Part shown: piece after piece, positions 16,993 through 25,555 of the stretch | Layout: every line of letters begins with the position of its first letter | Numbering within the stretch: position 1 is the stretch's first letter | Assembly (NCBI RefSeq): GCF_947502995.1 | Contig: NZ_CANNBW010000018.1 | Coordinates: 51,458 to 115,457 of the forward strand | DNA: 64,000 nucleotides | Reading direction: 5' to 3' | From: an uncultured Tenacibaculum sp. | Lineage (GTDB): Bacteria > Bacteroidota > Bacteroidia > Flavobacteriales > Flavobacteriaceae | Translations under genes and position numbers: made by a program | Notes under the pieces: model-generated | The model's database searches: none | Told to the model about the DNA's origin: nothing | What the model saw: the letters and a program-made list of their open reading frames with translations, nothing else

Positions 16993-17820
16993 TTGAAAAG
17001 AAAAAAAATAAAGATTTTTAAAATCATCTCTTTTTCCTTTATAGCCTTGTATTTAATTAATTGTGCTGGATTCTATTTTACTCAAGAAAAACATTTTTTT
17101 ACCCCAACTAAACTTTCTGTAGATCATAAGTTTCATTCGAACAGAAGTTTTGAAGAATTAAATTTTAGAACAACAGATGGTGTAACTTTAAACAGTCTCT
17201 TATTTAAAGTAGACAATCCAAAAGGTCTAATATTTTATCTTCATGGTTCCGGAGAATCACTAGCTTCTCTTGAAAAGGGATCAGATATATACACACAACT
17301 AGGTTATGATGTTTTTATGATAGATTATAGAGGTTTTGGAAAAAGTGGAGGAAATATAACAAGTGAGAATCAATTATATGCAGATAATCAAATGTTGTAT
17401 GATGAACTAAAAAAGACTTATGCCGAAGAAGACATCATTCTTGTGGGATATTCTCTTGGAGCTGCAATGGCAGCTAAATTAGCCTCTACGAACAGTCCAA
17501 AGCTATTAATAATGAAAGCTCCTTTTTATAATTTAAATGAAGCTATATCTAAAAGGGTGAAGTTATTAAGTAAGCTTTTTCCTTTAAATATGTTAAGCAA
17601 ATACAGCTTTAACAATAATCAATTTATTCAAAAATGTAAAATGCCTGTTTTAATTTTTCACGGTACTAACGATAAGACTAACCCACACAGTTACTCTTTA
17701 CAACTCCAAAATCTTTTTAAACCAAAAGATAAATTAATACTTCTAGAAGGTGAAGGGCATGACAATATTTCTAACAATCCTCAATTTCGAAAGGAATTAA
17801 AAATACTTTTAGGAAAATAA
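16993..17820 (+). CDS. Alpha/beta hydrolase, Bem46/ABHD-like (cassette 12)
   Basis: 275 aa from a TTG start (16993). N-terminal hydrophobic anchor (ISFSFIALYLINCAGFYF). The hydrolase core is complete: oxyanion LHGSGES, nucleophile elbow GYSLGA, acid in FHGTNDKT, histidine in GEGHDN. It is predicted to be an inner-membrane-anchored or lipoprotein serine hydrolase acting on esters or acyl groups; the substrate is unknown. It starts 26 bases after the junction. Confidence 0.8.
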   Translation: MKRKKIKIFKIISFSFIALYLINCAGFYFTQEKHFFTPTKLSVDHKFHSNRSFEELNFRTTDGVTLNSLLFKVDNPKGLIFYLHGSGESLASLEKGSDIYTQLGYDVFMIDYRGFGKSGGNITSENQLYADNQMLYDELKKTYAEEDIILVGYSLGAAMAAKLASTNSPKLLIMKAPFYNLNEAISKRVKLLSKLFPLNMLSKYSFNNNQFIQKCKMPVLIFHGTNDKTNPHSYSLQLQNLFKPKDKLILLEGEGHDNISNNPQFRKELKILLGK

Positions 17821-17828
17821 AAACGATC

Positions 17829-17999
17829 GTACAACAACATATATGTGATCATAGCAGCAAAGTGATCAATCCAATGGTTGTTGTATATTTATAAAGGTGC
17901 AATGCTTGCAGAATGTTAAAGTTAGCAATCAATGCACAGAAAAAACCAAAAACAGGGTAACATTTTTCCCTGCTACGACACATATATTAAACGTTGTAC
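17829..17999 (+). repeat. attC-like site 12 (family C)
   Basis: 171 bp. R'' GTACAAC, L'' CATATATGTG, L' CACATATAT, R' GTTGTAC. Confidence 0.75.
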
Positions 18000-18011
18000 G
18001 CAAGCTGAAAA

Positions 18012-18518
18012 ATGGAACGCATAGGAAAAATAAATAACAGAGATGTATTCTACATTTCGACAAAAGACAACTCGAATTGGTTGGATTTTCTTCCGACTGA
18101 AAAATGGGTTGTTTTTACCATTGCGGACAAGGAAAACAGAGAAATACTTCACGAAAGTACTGCTCGAATATTAGATAAAAACGTGACTTATACTTGTAGC
18201 GCAGGAGAACTTGCAGGATTGACTGAACAATACTTTGACGAGGAAATTGGTTGGCGTGGAGTTCAATTTGAGGAAAAAACTGGAAAGGAATACGACTATG
18301 AACTATCGCCTATGACAACTATGCACCAAAATTTTAGTGAAGGATTTTGGTTTTCAGGGTTTTGTGCATTTGATGGAGAAAAGGAAATTGATAAAATTGT
18401 ATGCGTTGACTTTACAACTCGAAAAGTAAAAAAACATCTGACTGAATTGGTTGAAAAAATAAATAATGGTTGGTTACCAAGCGACGAAGAAATTGAAATG
18501 GCGGAATATGATAACTGA
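18012..18518 (+). CDS. Hypothetical cytoplasmic protein (cassette 13)
   Basis: 168 aa, soluble and acidic. Blocks FLPTEKWVVFTIADKENREI, TYTCSAGELAGLTEQYFDEE and EEIGWRGVQFEE are reminiscent of small immunity-like proteins, but no family is identified. ATG 19 bases after the junction. Confidence 0.55.
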   Translation: MERIGKINNRDVFYISTKDNSNWLDFLPTEKWVVFTIADKENREILHESTARILDKNVTYTCSAGELAGLTEQYFDEEIGWRGVQFEEKTGKEYDYELSPMTTMHQNFSEGFWFSGFCAFDGEKEIDKIVCVDFTTRKVKKHLTELVEKINNGWLPSDEEIEMAEYDN

Positions 18519-18532
18519 CAAAAAAAGCCAGC

Positions 18533-18665
18533 GTACAACAATGTATAACCGCAATTACGGCGGATTCGACTTCGTCCGAATCCACTCGGAATTGCTAAGG
18601 TCAGTGCTTAACCGAAAATCATTAACTTTAATCCCGTAACTGACGGTTATACGAGACCGTTGTGT
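18533..18665 (+). repeat. attC-like site 13 (family D)
   Basis: 133 bp. R'' GTACAAC, L'' TGTATAACCG, L' CGGTTATAC, R' GTTGTGT. Inner GGATTCGAC..GTCCGAATCC stem. A decayed relative lies at 4962 outside the island. Confidence 0.8.
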
Positions 18666-18686
18666 GTCATTAAACTGAATAAAAAT

Positions 18687-19082
18687 ATGAGTTGGGACTT
18701 ATTTATTCAAGACTGGGGGAATGTGAATTCGTTAGATGAGATACCAGATGATTTCACTCCTAAACCTATTGGTAAAAGATCTGAAATAATAAATAAGATG
18801 AGAGAAGTTGAACCTACTATAGACTTCTCAGACTCTTCGTGGGGTAAACTTGAAAATGATCAATTTTCGATTGAATTTAATATGGGAGACAAGGAAAAAT
18901 TATATGGATTCACTATGCATATTAGAGGAAATGAAATGGTAATTCCGTGTATAGCCAATATCCTTTCGAAACTTAGCTTAAAAGCAGCAGATGGATCAAA
19001 CCCTAATTTCTTTGACGTTGAAAATTCGAAAAATGACATTCAAAAATGGATAACTTATAGAAATAAAATATTGAATAAATAA
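18687..19082 (+). CDS. Conserved hypothetical protein (cassette 14)
   Basis: 131 aa from the ATG at 18687; the nine codons before it are derived from the attC/cassette junction. The pattern MSWDLFIQDWG, IPDDFTPKPIGKRSEII, DFSDSSWG and FSIEFNMGDKEKLYGFTMHI is a widely distributed family without known function. Cytoplasmic, no membrane segment. Confidence 0.65.
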   Translation: MSWDLFIQDWGNVNSLDEIPDDFTPKPIGKRSEIINKMREVEPTIDFSDSSWGKLENDQFSIEFNMGDKEKLYGFTMHIRGNEMVIPCIANILSKLSLKAADGSNPNFFDVENSKNDIQKWITYRNKILNK

Positions 19083-19089
19083 AACGAAC

Positions 19090-19220
19090 ACACAACAAAA
19101 TGTATAGTTAATTGCTTGCAGATTTATCCTTCGGACAAATCTCGCAAAACCAAAAGTTCATCTCTTTTAATTAACTTTACAAACAAAAAATCGCAAATAA
19201 CAATACACAAAACGTTGTAA
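19090..19220 (+). repeat. attC-like site 14 (family A)
   Basis: 131 bp. R'' ACACAAC, L'' TGTAT, L' ATACA, R' GTTGTAA. Confidence 0.8.
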
Positions 19221-19238
19221 CCAATGCCGAAAAAATGA

Positions 19239-20654
19239 ATGGTAAGAATATATTTTGACAAACAAATCTTCAGTCACCTGTTCAAACAGGAAAAAGCTCA
19301 ATATGTCAAACTATTGAATCAAATCAGGAAACAAAAGGCAAGTTTGTTCTGTTACTCTCACGCACATCTTCGAGATTTAAAAAACGATAAAACAAATATT
19401 AAATATTCCGAATTAGAATTTATGGATTCAATTGTGAATGATAATTACCTATCATACCACGCAATTGAAAAGAAAACCTCTTGCTATTTAGCAAGACCTT
19501 TAGAAGCATTTGCAGATGTTGAAAAAGAAACAGATGATATTGATTTCTCAAGCATCTTTGATTTTGACACGAGCGACCTAAATCCAGAAGACCAAGAAAA
19601 GTTTGAAAATGCAAAAACTCTCTTAACCGAAACAAAGTTAGATTTCAACTTTCCAGAAATGGAAAACTTGGACTCGTCAATAACTGACCCATTAAAAAAC
19701 TTTCTTCCTTTTGGCAGAGAACCAATGAGTATATTGCAATGGAGTGAACACTTTATGGGAATGCTTAAAAATATGCAGGAGGATAAATCTGTGTATAAGG
19801 GATTGAGAAACGTTACAGACAAGCATATTAACAATGGAAAGTTTACTATTGACTATGACGAGATAGATTTCAATGAAGACTTGAAAGATTCTCATCTTCA
19901 AAAGACGTTTATAGAATATGTGAATAGTAATTTAAATCCAAATGGAGACAAGGAAATATCAAAATATGACTTTTTTACAAACGCATACTTTACTCTTGAT
20001 CTTTTAGGTATAAGTAAAGAACCATCTAAAAGTGTTAGATTCAATAATATGCTAAATGATGGGATTCATAGTTATTATGGAGCTTACTGCGATTGTGTTG
20101 TTTCAGACGATAATGGTTTTTTGAAAAAAACCAGAGCACTTTATAAGTTACTTGGAATTGACACTAAAGTTATTCACGCTGATGAATTCATCCAATCTTT
20201 TGACTTTATTGTCGAAAAGGAAGAAAAAGACCAAAATACTTTTTCCGAACTTTTAGTGAATGATTTGAAAAATGGATTGATTGTAGATTCTTATAAATCT
20301 ATTGATATAAATAGAGAGACAAATACAATTAAGCCTGTTCATAATTATTTGGGATTCTTTAATAGAATTGATAAAATCCTTGAGGATGGTAAAAGCTACC
20401 TTTATTTTTATCGAAAAACCAATAATTATTCAAACTTCACATTTATAAGAGAATACGAATTAGTTGTTAATAATGCGGTTGAAATTTTTGGAGCGGATAA
20501 ATATTTTAAAGAAAGATTTGAATGGGAAAAAGAAAAGGATTTGATTCAATCCAATAAATGGTATGGACGAATATGGGACTTTGAAACTTTTACTTTAAAA
20601 ATTGAGACAAATAAAGGTTCAGGTAAATTAAGTATATTGATATCAATAAAATAA
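19239..20654 (+). CDS. PIN-like domain protein (cassette 15)
   Basis: 471 aa. It opens MVRIYFDKQIFSHL, with an acidic residue at the end of the first strand, followed by SLFCYSHAHLRDLKNDKT. It later has YCDCVVSDDNGFLKKTRALY, the arrangement of acidic residues seen in PIN-like nucleases. An RNA-cleaving or defence role would fit the accessory context, but the middle 200 residues and the C-terminal domain are unrecognised. The overlapping ATG at 19235 is out of frame and is rejected as the start. Confidence 0.5.
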   Translation: MVRIYFDKQIFSHLFKQEKAQYVKLLNQIRKQKASLFCYSHAHLRDLKNDKTNIKYSELEFMDSIVNDNYLSYHAIEKKTSCYLARPLEAFADVEKETDDIDFSSIFDFDTSDLNPEDQEKFENAKTLLTETKLDFNFPEMENLDSSITDPLKNFLPFGREPMSILQWSEHFMGMLKNMQEDKSVYKGLRNVTDKHINNGKFTIDYDEIDFNEDLKDSHLQKTFIEYVNSNLNPNGDKEISKYDFFTNAYFTLDLLGISKEPSKSVRFNNMLNDGIHSYYGAYCDCVVSDDNGFLKKTRALYKLLGIDTKVIHADEFIQSFDFIVEKEEKDQNTFSELLVNDLKNGLIVDSYKSIDINRETNTIKPVHNYLGFFNRIDKILEDGKSYLYFYRKTNNYSNFTFIREYELVVNNAVEIFGADKYFKERFEWEKEKDLIQSNKWYGRIWDFETFTLKIETNKGSGKLSILISIK

Positions 20655-20664
20655 AAAGCACTGG

Positions 20665-20797
20665 TTACAACAATGGCTATAATTCATTGCGGTTGTATTC
20701 CTTATCGGAATTCAACGCAAATTTCCTATCTTTCGGCTACGGCGGAAAGAATCCTGCGGATTTTTCCGCAACGAAATCATAGCCGAAACCGTTGCCA
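20665..20797 (+). repeat. attC-like site 15 (family E)
   Basis: 133 bp. R'' TTACAAC, L'' GGCTAT, L' ATAGCC, R' GTTGCCA. Confidence 0.75.
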
Positions 20798-20826
20798 CCA
20801 ATTAAAACAAAACGCAGAAATAGAAT

Positions 20827-22554
20827 ATGTCATTTCAAACACCAATAACGATTTCTGATGCTATTGAAAGAATAGAATCAAATAAATTTTTACTTCCAGC
20901 TATCCAAAGAGAATTTATCTGGACACACTCGAAAATCGAATGGCTTTTTGACTCAATTATGAGAAACTATCCAATAAGCTCATTTCTATTTTGGAACGTA
21001 GAAGAAAGTACCTCAAAAAATTATAGATTTTACAAATTCATAAATGAATATCGAGACAGATACAAAACTCACAATGAAGAAATTTCGACAAATGGAATTA
21101 ACTCATTTAGCGCAGTTTTGGACGGACAACAAAGACTGACTTCTTTGTATTTAGGCTTAAAAGGGAGCTTTGGCTACAAAGAATACAGAAGAAAATGGGA
21201 AGATACCGAATGGAGCATTCCGACAAGACATTTATACCTCAATATTTCTAACGAGTTGACCGAAGAAGAAGATGGTAGAATTTACGAATTCAGCTTTCTT
21301 AAAAAAGATTTAACCCAAGAACGTGAAGTTTACGAAACCGAAGATAAAAATTGGTTCAAAGTTGGAGCAATCTTAAACTATTCGGATGACGAAACATTTG
21401 ACAACTTCGTTGAAGAATTTGAAAATAGCTTTTCACGAAAAGCCATAAGACAATTAAGGCGAACAATTGTAGAAAAGTCCATTATAAACTACTTCCTTGA
21501 GAAAGAACAAAGTCTTGACAAGGCTTTAAACATTTTCATAAGAATAAATAGTGGTGGCGAACCACTAAACTTTTCTGACCTATTAATGTCTATTGCTGTT
21601 GCCAATTGGACACAGAAAGACGCAAGAAAGGAAATTCACAAATTAGTTGATACTGTTCGAGATAAGGGGTATTCAATTTCAAAAGACTTGGTGCTAAAGT
21701 CATTTTTGTATTTGCATAGTAAAGACATTAAATTTAGAGTAACCAACTTCTCAAAAGAAAACGCAAAGGAATTTGAAACAGAATGGGAACAAATTAGAGA
21801 TGCAATTCTATCAACCTTTGACTTGATAAAATCATTTGGGTTTACAGACTTTACTTTAACCTCAAAAAATGCTGTGATTCCTATAATTTACTATTTGTAT
21901 CATAAAGGAATTTACAGAGACTTTTCAAATAAAATTGAGTTTAAACAAGATCGAGAGAGTATTAAGAAATGGTTACATATTGTGCTTATAAAAAGACTTT
22001 TCGGTGGAACTTCAGACAATGTGCTTTCACAAATGCGTAGAGCATTTACAGACAACATTTCGGAAACTAAAATTAAAGCTGTAATTTCAAACTTCCCGAT
22101 TGACACAATTTTCAACCACATAAGAAAAGACACGAGCGTTGGAGATGAATTTATTGAAGAAATATTATTTACGCAGATTGACAATCAATATTCTTTTTCA
22201 ATTCTTTCGCTATTGTATCCGAATTTAGATTATAAAAACAACAATTTCCATAAAGACCACATTCACCCAGCTTCAACTTTCGGAAGTTTAAGTGAAGATA
22301 ATAAAGAGAAATATGGATGGAGAACTTTTAACTCTATCTATAATTTGCAGATGCTTGATGCAAATGAAAATATGTCAAAAAACGACTTAAACTTAAAAGA
22401 CTGGGTTGACAAAGAAACTAATGAAAATAACAGAGAACAATTTTTGAATTTACACATAATTCCAAATGTGGACTTGACATTAGAAAACTTTAGTGAATAT
22501 CACGAAAAGAGAAAGGAAATACTAATGAACAAATTGAAAACACTACTGAATTAA
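20827..22554 (+). CDS. DUF262 + HNH/DUF1524-like protein, GmrSD family (cassette 16)
   Basis: 575 aa. The N-terminal DUF262 NTPase-like domain is clear (FLLPAIQREFIWTHSKIEWL, SSFLFWNVEE, AVLDGQQRLTSLYLGLKG). Near the C-terminus FHKDHIHPASTFG, then NSIYNLQMLDANENMSKND, gives the His-x-x-Pro and Asn residues of a DUF1524/HNH nuclease. This pairing defines GmrSD-like type IV restriction enzymes that cleave modified DNA. An antiphage role is likely by family, and this is the largest cassette gene. ATG 35 bases past the junction. Confidence 0.8.
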   Translation: MSFQTPITISDAIERIESNKFLLPAIQREFIWTHSKIEWLFDSIMRNYPISSFLFWNVEESTSKNYRFYKFINEYRDRYKTHNEEISTNGINSFSAVLDGQQRLTSLYLGLKGSFGYKEYRRKWEDTEWSIPTRHLYLNISNELTEEEDGRIYEFSFLKKDLTQEREVYETEDKNWFKVGAILNYSDDETFDNFVEEFENSFSRKAIRQLRRTIVEKSIINYFLEKEQSLDKALNIFIRINSGGEPLNFSDLLMSIAVANWTQKDARKEIHKLVDTVRDKGYSISKDLVLKSFLYLHSKDIKFRVTNFSKENAKEFETEWEQIRDAILSTFDLIKSFGFTDFTLTSKNAVIPIIYYLYHKGIYRDFSNKIEFKQDRESIKKWLHIVLIKRLFGGTSDNVLSQMRRAFTDNISETKIKAVISNFPIDTIFNHIRKDTSVGDEFIEEILFTQIDNQYSFSILSLLYPNLDYKNNNFHKDHIHPASTFGSLSEDNKEKYGWRTFNSIYNLQMLDANENMSKNDLNLKDWVDKETNENNREQFLNLHIIPNVDLTLENFSEYHEKRKEILMNKLKTLLN

Positions 22555-22564
22555 AAATAACTAG

Positions 22565-22696
22565 TGGCAACAATGTGTATAAGTAATAGCGGTTTAAGTG
22601 ATAAAACGAAAGTATAAACATAAAACAAAGGTCAGTGCAAAACCGAAAGGTTTGTGAGTAAAAATCCGATACTACTCATACACGAGACCGTTGCCC
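22565..22696 (+). repeat. attC-like site 16 (family F)
   Basis: 132 bp. R'' TGGCAAC, L'' GTGTAT, L' ATACAC, R' GTTGCCC. Confidence 0.7.
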
Positions 22697-22702
22697 ACAA
22701 TT

Positions 22703-23194
22703 ATGAAAAAAATCCTACTGACAATAATATTGACTTTTCAAATTGGGATTATAGTTGCTCAAAAAAATCAATCTGAATTGATAATTGGAACCTGGCGTTT
22801 TGAAAAAGAATGTGATTTAAGAACCGACAAAGAAAAATCTGAATTTGTAAATGTTGCTATTGACCCAATAGAAACTGAAAATGGAACTGGTTATTCCGAC
22901 AGGACTTTTAAAGAAAACGGTGAATTTGAATTTTACTATAACTCAGATCATACGAATATTGGAACATACCGAATTGAAAATGACAAACTGATTATTGAGC
23001 GACGTTTATCCAAAGAAATAGCGAAAAACCGAAAAGAAGCAGTTGATTTGCATTTAAAACGGAAATTAATGATAAAAAAAAAGGACGGATTTTATTATTT
23101 CAAACCGCTTGGATTGGATTTAAAATCAGTCTCTGATAATCGAATTGAATTTGGGACTGAAAAACATTATACGATTTGGAAACGGATAAAATAA
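22703..23194 (+). CDS. Secreted lipocalin-like protein (cassette 17)
   Basis: 163 aa from the ATG at 22703 (an in-frame TTG lies in R'). Signal peptide MKKILLTIILTFQIGIIVAQ. The mature part starts with LIIGTWRFEK and has TFKENGEFEFYY and GTYRIENDKLII, the strand pattern of lipocalin-like (DUF4488/5004-type) proteins common in Bacteroidota. Ligand unknown. Confidence 0.65.
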   Translation: MKKILLTIILTFQIGIIVAQKNQSELIIGTWRFEKECDLRTDKEKSEFVNVAIDPIETENGTGYSDRTFKENGEFEFYYNSDHTNIGTYRIENDKLIIERRLSKEIAKNRKEAVDLHLKRKLMIKKKDGFYYFKPLGLDLKSVSDNRIEFGTEKHYTIWKRIK

Positions 23195-23198
23195 CTGT

Positions 23199-23332
23199 GG
23201 GCAACATCGTGTATAATTAATAAGATTGAATTTCCTCACCGGAAATTCAATCTTATTAATTATCTTTCCGCAACATCGGAAAACGACTCGCGTCCTTTTC
23301 CCGCAAAAAAATCATACACAAATACGTTAGCA
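23199..23332 (+). repeat. attC-like site 17 (family B)
   Basis: 134 bp. R'' GGGCAAC, L'' GTGTAT, L' ATACAC, R' GTTAGCA. Confidence 0.8.
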
Positions 23333-23349
23333 ATAATTAGAAAAAGAAT

Positions 23350-23817
23350 ATGAAAATAGAATACTCAGAAGAAGAAGATCAATATTATTCATTGGTAACC
23401 TTAAAATCACTCAATCAATTTAAAAAAGACAATCGACCGGTAAACGACTTTATATGTATTGATTTTTTTGGTTTTGGAGATAAACCCAGCAAAGAACAAT
23501 TAAATGCTTATAAATTTCTCTTAGAAAATGAAGAAAAGATCTTTAATTCTTTAATCATTGGAGCAGTAAACTCATATAATTCCATTTACTTAAAGAGATT
23601 TGAAAAACACATAGAGTTCTTGCCTAAAATTACAGATACCTGTGATTTTGAAAAAGCTATATCAATTGAGAATATAATAATTTCTGATAATCATAAAAAT
23701 GATTCCTCATTTATTATGTTCAAAGGTGAATGTAGCTGGGATGAGGAACATGGAGTTTGTATTGTTATGTTAAAAGATGAATTTATAACAATGCAGTCTT
23801 GGGACTATTACCACTGA
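23350..23817 (+). CDS. Hypothetical protein, DUF6985-like? (cassette 18)
   Basis: 155 aa, soluble. The C-terminal SWDEEHGVCIVMLKDEFITM resembles the WDxEHG..V...DG motif of a small family (DUF6985-type) often found beside immunity genes. The similarity is short and the assignment tentative. ATG 24 bases after the junction. Confidence 0.5.
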   Translation: MKIEYSEEEDQYYSLVTLKSLNQFKKDNRPVNDFICIDFFGFGDKPSKEQLNAYKFLLENEEKIFNSLIIGAVNSYNSIYLKRFEKHIEFLPKITDTCDFEKAISIENIIISDNHKNDSSFIMFKGECSWDEEHGVCIVMLKDEFITMQSWDYYH

Positions 23818-23825
23818 TAAACTAT

Positions 23826-23959
23826 TGCTAACAAAGTGTATAATTAATTGCGGCTGAATTTCCTCACCGAAAATTCAATCTTATTAATTATCTTTCCGCA
23901 ACAACGGAAAACGACTCGCGTCCTTTTCCCGCAAAAAATCATACACAAATACGTTAGGC
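23826..23959 (+). repeat. attC-like site 18 (family B)
   Basis: 134 bp. R'' TGCTAAC, L'' GTGTAT, L' ATACAC, R' GTTAGGC. Confidence 0.8.
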
Positions 23960-23964
23960 AAAAT

Positions 23965-24441
23965 ATGAAAAAGACTATTATTATACTTTTGACTTTGGGA
24001 TTTACAATCATTTCATCCCAAGCACAAAAAATTAAAAATGAAAACAATGCACTCAATAATGTTGACAATCGGGGAATACCAAAAAGATTAACAAAAATAA
24101 AAAAAGAGAAAAAAAGGCATGATCTAGGTAGTGCTATCAAAGTTCACATTGACTCTGAAAATCAAATCTTTGTAAACAACAAAAAAGTAAGTATTGATGA
24201 GTTAAAGAAAGATATTCGAAATTATGAATCTAAGTACAAATCAAAATCAGTTATTATTTTTACATCAAGTAAAGCTACAAGTTTTGGTTTTTACATAGAA
24301 GTAGAAAACGCAATGCTTAGAGAAATAAAATATTTGAGAGAACTACTTGCTAACAGAAAGTTTAAGACAAATTTAGATAACCTTTCAGACAAGCAATTAC
24401 TTGAAATTAAAGAGGTATATCCTCAAGAAATAATTGATTGA
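23965..24441 (+). CDS. ExbD-like periplasmic domain protein (cassette 19)
   Basis: 158 aa from the ATG at 23965. It has a signal peptide (ending ISSQAQ) in place of the ExbD membrane anchor. Residues 55-120 (IKVHIDSENQIFVNNKKVSI, DELKKDIRNYESKYKSKSVI) and the C-terminal RELLANRKFKTNLDNLSDKQ follow the periplasmic part of Bacteroidota ExbD. A free periplasmic ExbD-like domain could bind or interfere with TonB/ExbB complexes; that role is speculative. Confidence 0.55.
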   Translation: MKKTIIILLTLGFTIISSQAQKIKNENNALNNVDNRGIPKRLTKIKKEKKRHDLGSAIKVHIDSENQIFVNNKKVSIDELKKDIRNYESKYKSKSVIIFTSSKATSFGFYIEVENAMLREIKYLRELLANRKFKTNLDNLSDKQLLEIKEVYPQEIID

Positions 24442-24453
24442 CAATAATACTTT

Positions 24454-24586
24454 GCCTAACAAAATGTATTATTAATTGCTTACGGATTTATTCCTTCGGA
24501 CTAAATCTCGCAAAAACCAAAAATTCATCCCTTTTAATTAACTTTACAAACAAAAATCGCAAATAACAATACACAAAACGTTATAT
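24454..24586 (+). repeat. attC-like site 19 (family A)
   Basis: 133 bp. R'' GCCTAAC, L'' TGTAT, L' ATACA, R' GTTATAT. Confidence 0.8.
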
Positions 24587-24636
24587 CAAATTATGGACTA
24601 ACTATCAAGCTCTACGAAATTTAATAAAATTGAAAC

Positions 24637-25482
24637 ATGAAAACATACTTGGAACTAGACACGTCAGAAAATTCACTTTTTTGTAGGATAGAAATAAAAA
24701 AAGGTCAATTTATTGAGATAGAAGAAGGATTGATTGGAGAAAAAGGTCAAAAACGAAGAACTAAGCCTAAAATAGAGATAGAAAAGGCATTCTTAGATTT
24801 AATTGAAAAATATATTCAGAAAGGGTATATAAAAAGTGATGAACCTACCATTGAAATTAGTACTGAACTGCTGAATCTTTTGGATTGTAAGGACATTGTG
24901 ATTGGATTAAAAAAGTACTTTCGTTATTTAGTTGTTTCTGACGAAATTCTTCCTGTCTTTAATGCTATTATGGATACAGGTAAGGAAGTAACAATTAAGG
25001 ATAACATTCTAAATATTGAGTTTGATACAGCAACACTTAGAGCTAGCTTACCTTTAAAAGGTAAATCAGACAAAGATTATAGCTCCTGGCCTAAATCATT
25101 TCAAGAAATAGTAAAAAGACATAGTTGGATTGAATTCCCACAAATGAATTGGGCTCTACACCTAGGAGATATAAAGCACAAAAACAAAACTTTTTTGTCT
25201 TATTCGGAAATTCTAAAAAACGCAAAATGTGATATACCAAACTACATTAATGATCCTTCTAAAATATTCTGTCCTTTCATTGATTATGGTAGTTTTATAT
25301 TTTACCACCCCACAATAAAAAACTCTTATGGAGAACCAGCTTTGTTCAGTGCTGATAATGTTAATTATAAAACGGAAAAACCAGTTGACTGGAAAGTTGG
25401 AGATTTATTTTTATTAAAAGCGGCAAGAGTGATTGACTTAGATCATACCAATATAGTTCTTCCTGAGATACCGTATATTTAA
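24637..25482 (+). CDS. WGR-like domain protein (cassette 20)
   Basis: 281 aa. Residues 1-70 (MKTYLELDTSENSLFCRIEI, GLIGEKGQKRR, then AFLDLIEKYIQKGY) follow the WGR-domain plan of a Gly-x-x-Gly turn and a C-terminal K-x-x-GY helix, but the namesake Trp is missing. The remaining 200 residues are soluble and unassigned, with SSWPKSFQEIVKRHSWIEFP as a notable block. The ATG is 57 bases after the junction, the longest leader among the family A-fed cassettes. Confidence 0.45.
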   Translation: MKTYLELDTSENSLFCRIEIKKGQFIEIEEGLIGEKGQKRRTKPKIEIEKAFLDLIEKYIQKGYIKSDEPTIEISTELLNLLDCKDIVIGLKKYFRYLVVSDEILPVFNAIMDTGKEVTIKDNILNIEFDTATLRASLPLKGKSDKDYSSWPKSFQEIVKRHSWIEFPQMNWALHLGDIKHKNKTFLSYSEILKNAKCDIPNYINDPSKIFCPFIDYGSFIFYHPTIKNSYGEPALFSADNVNYKTEKPVDWKVGDLFLLKAARVIDLDHTNIVLPEIPYI

Positions 25483-25494
25483 AAAATAAAAATG

Positions 25495-25546
25495 ATATAA
25501 CACCATGTAAAATGCATTAAAACGCATTTTACATTAAACGTTAGCA
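25495..25546 (+). repeat. attC-like site 20 (family H, shortest)
   Basis: 52 bp. R'' ATATAAC, L'' ATGTAAAATGC and L' GCATTTTACAT are a perfect 11-bp stem with an 8-base loop, R' GTTAGCA. Confidence 0.8.
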
Positions 25547-25555
25547 ACCATTAGA

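Noticed and set aside
20673..20858. 61-aa open frame
   Set aside because: Lies almost entirely in attC site 15 and overlaps the start of the DUF262 gene; codon content reflects the palindrome.
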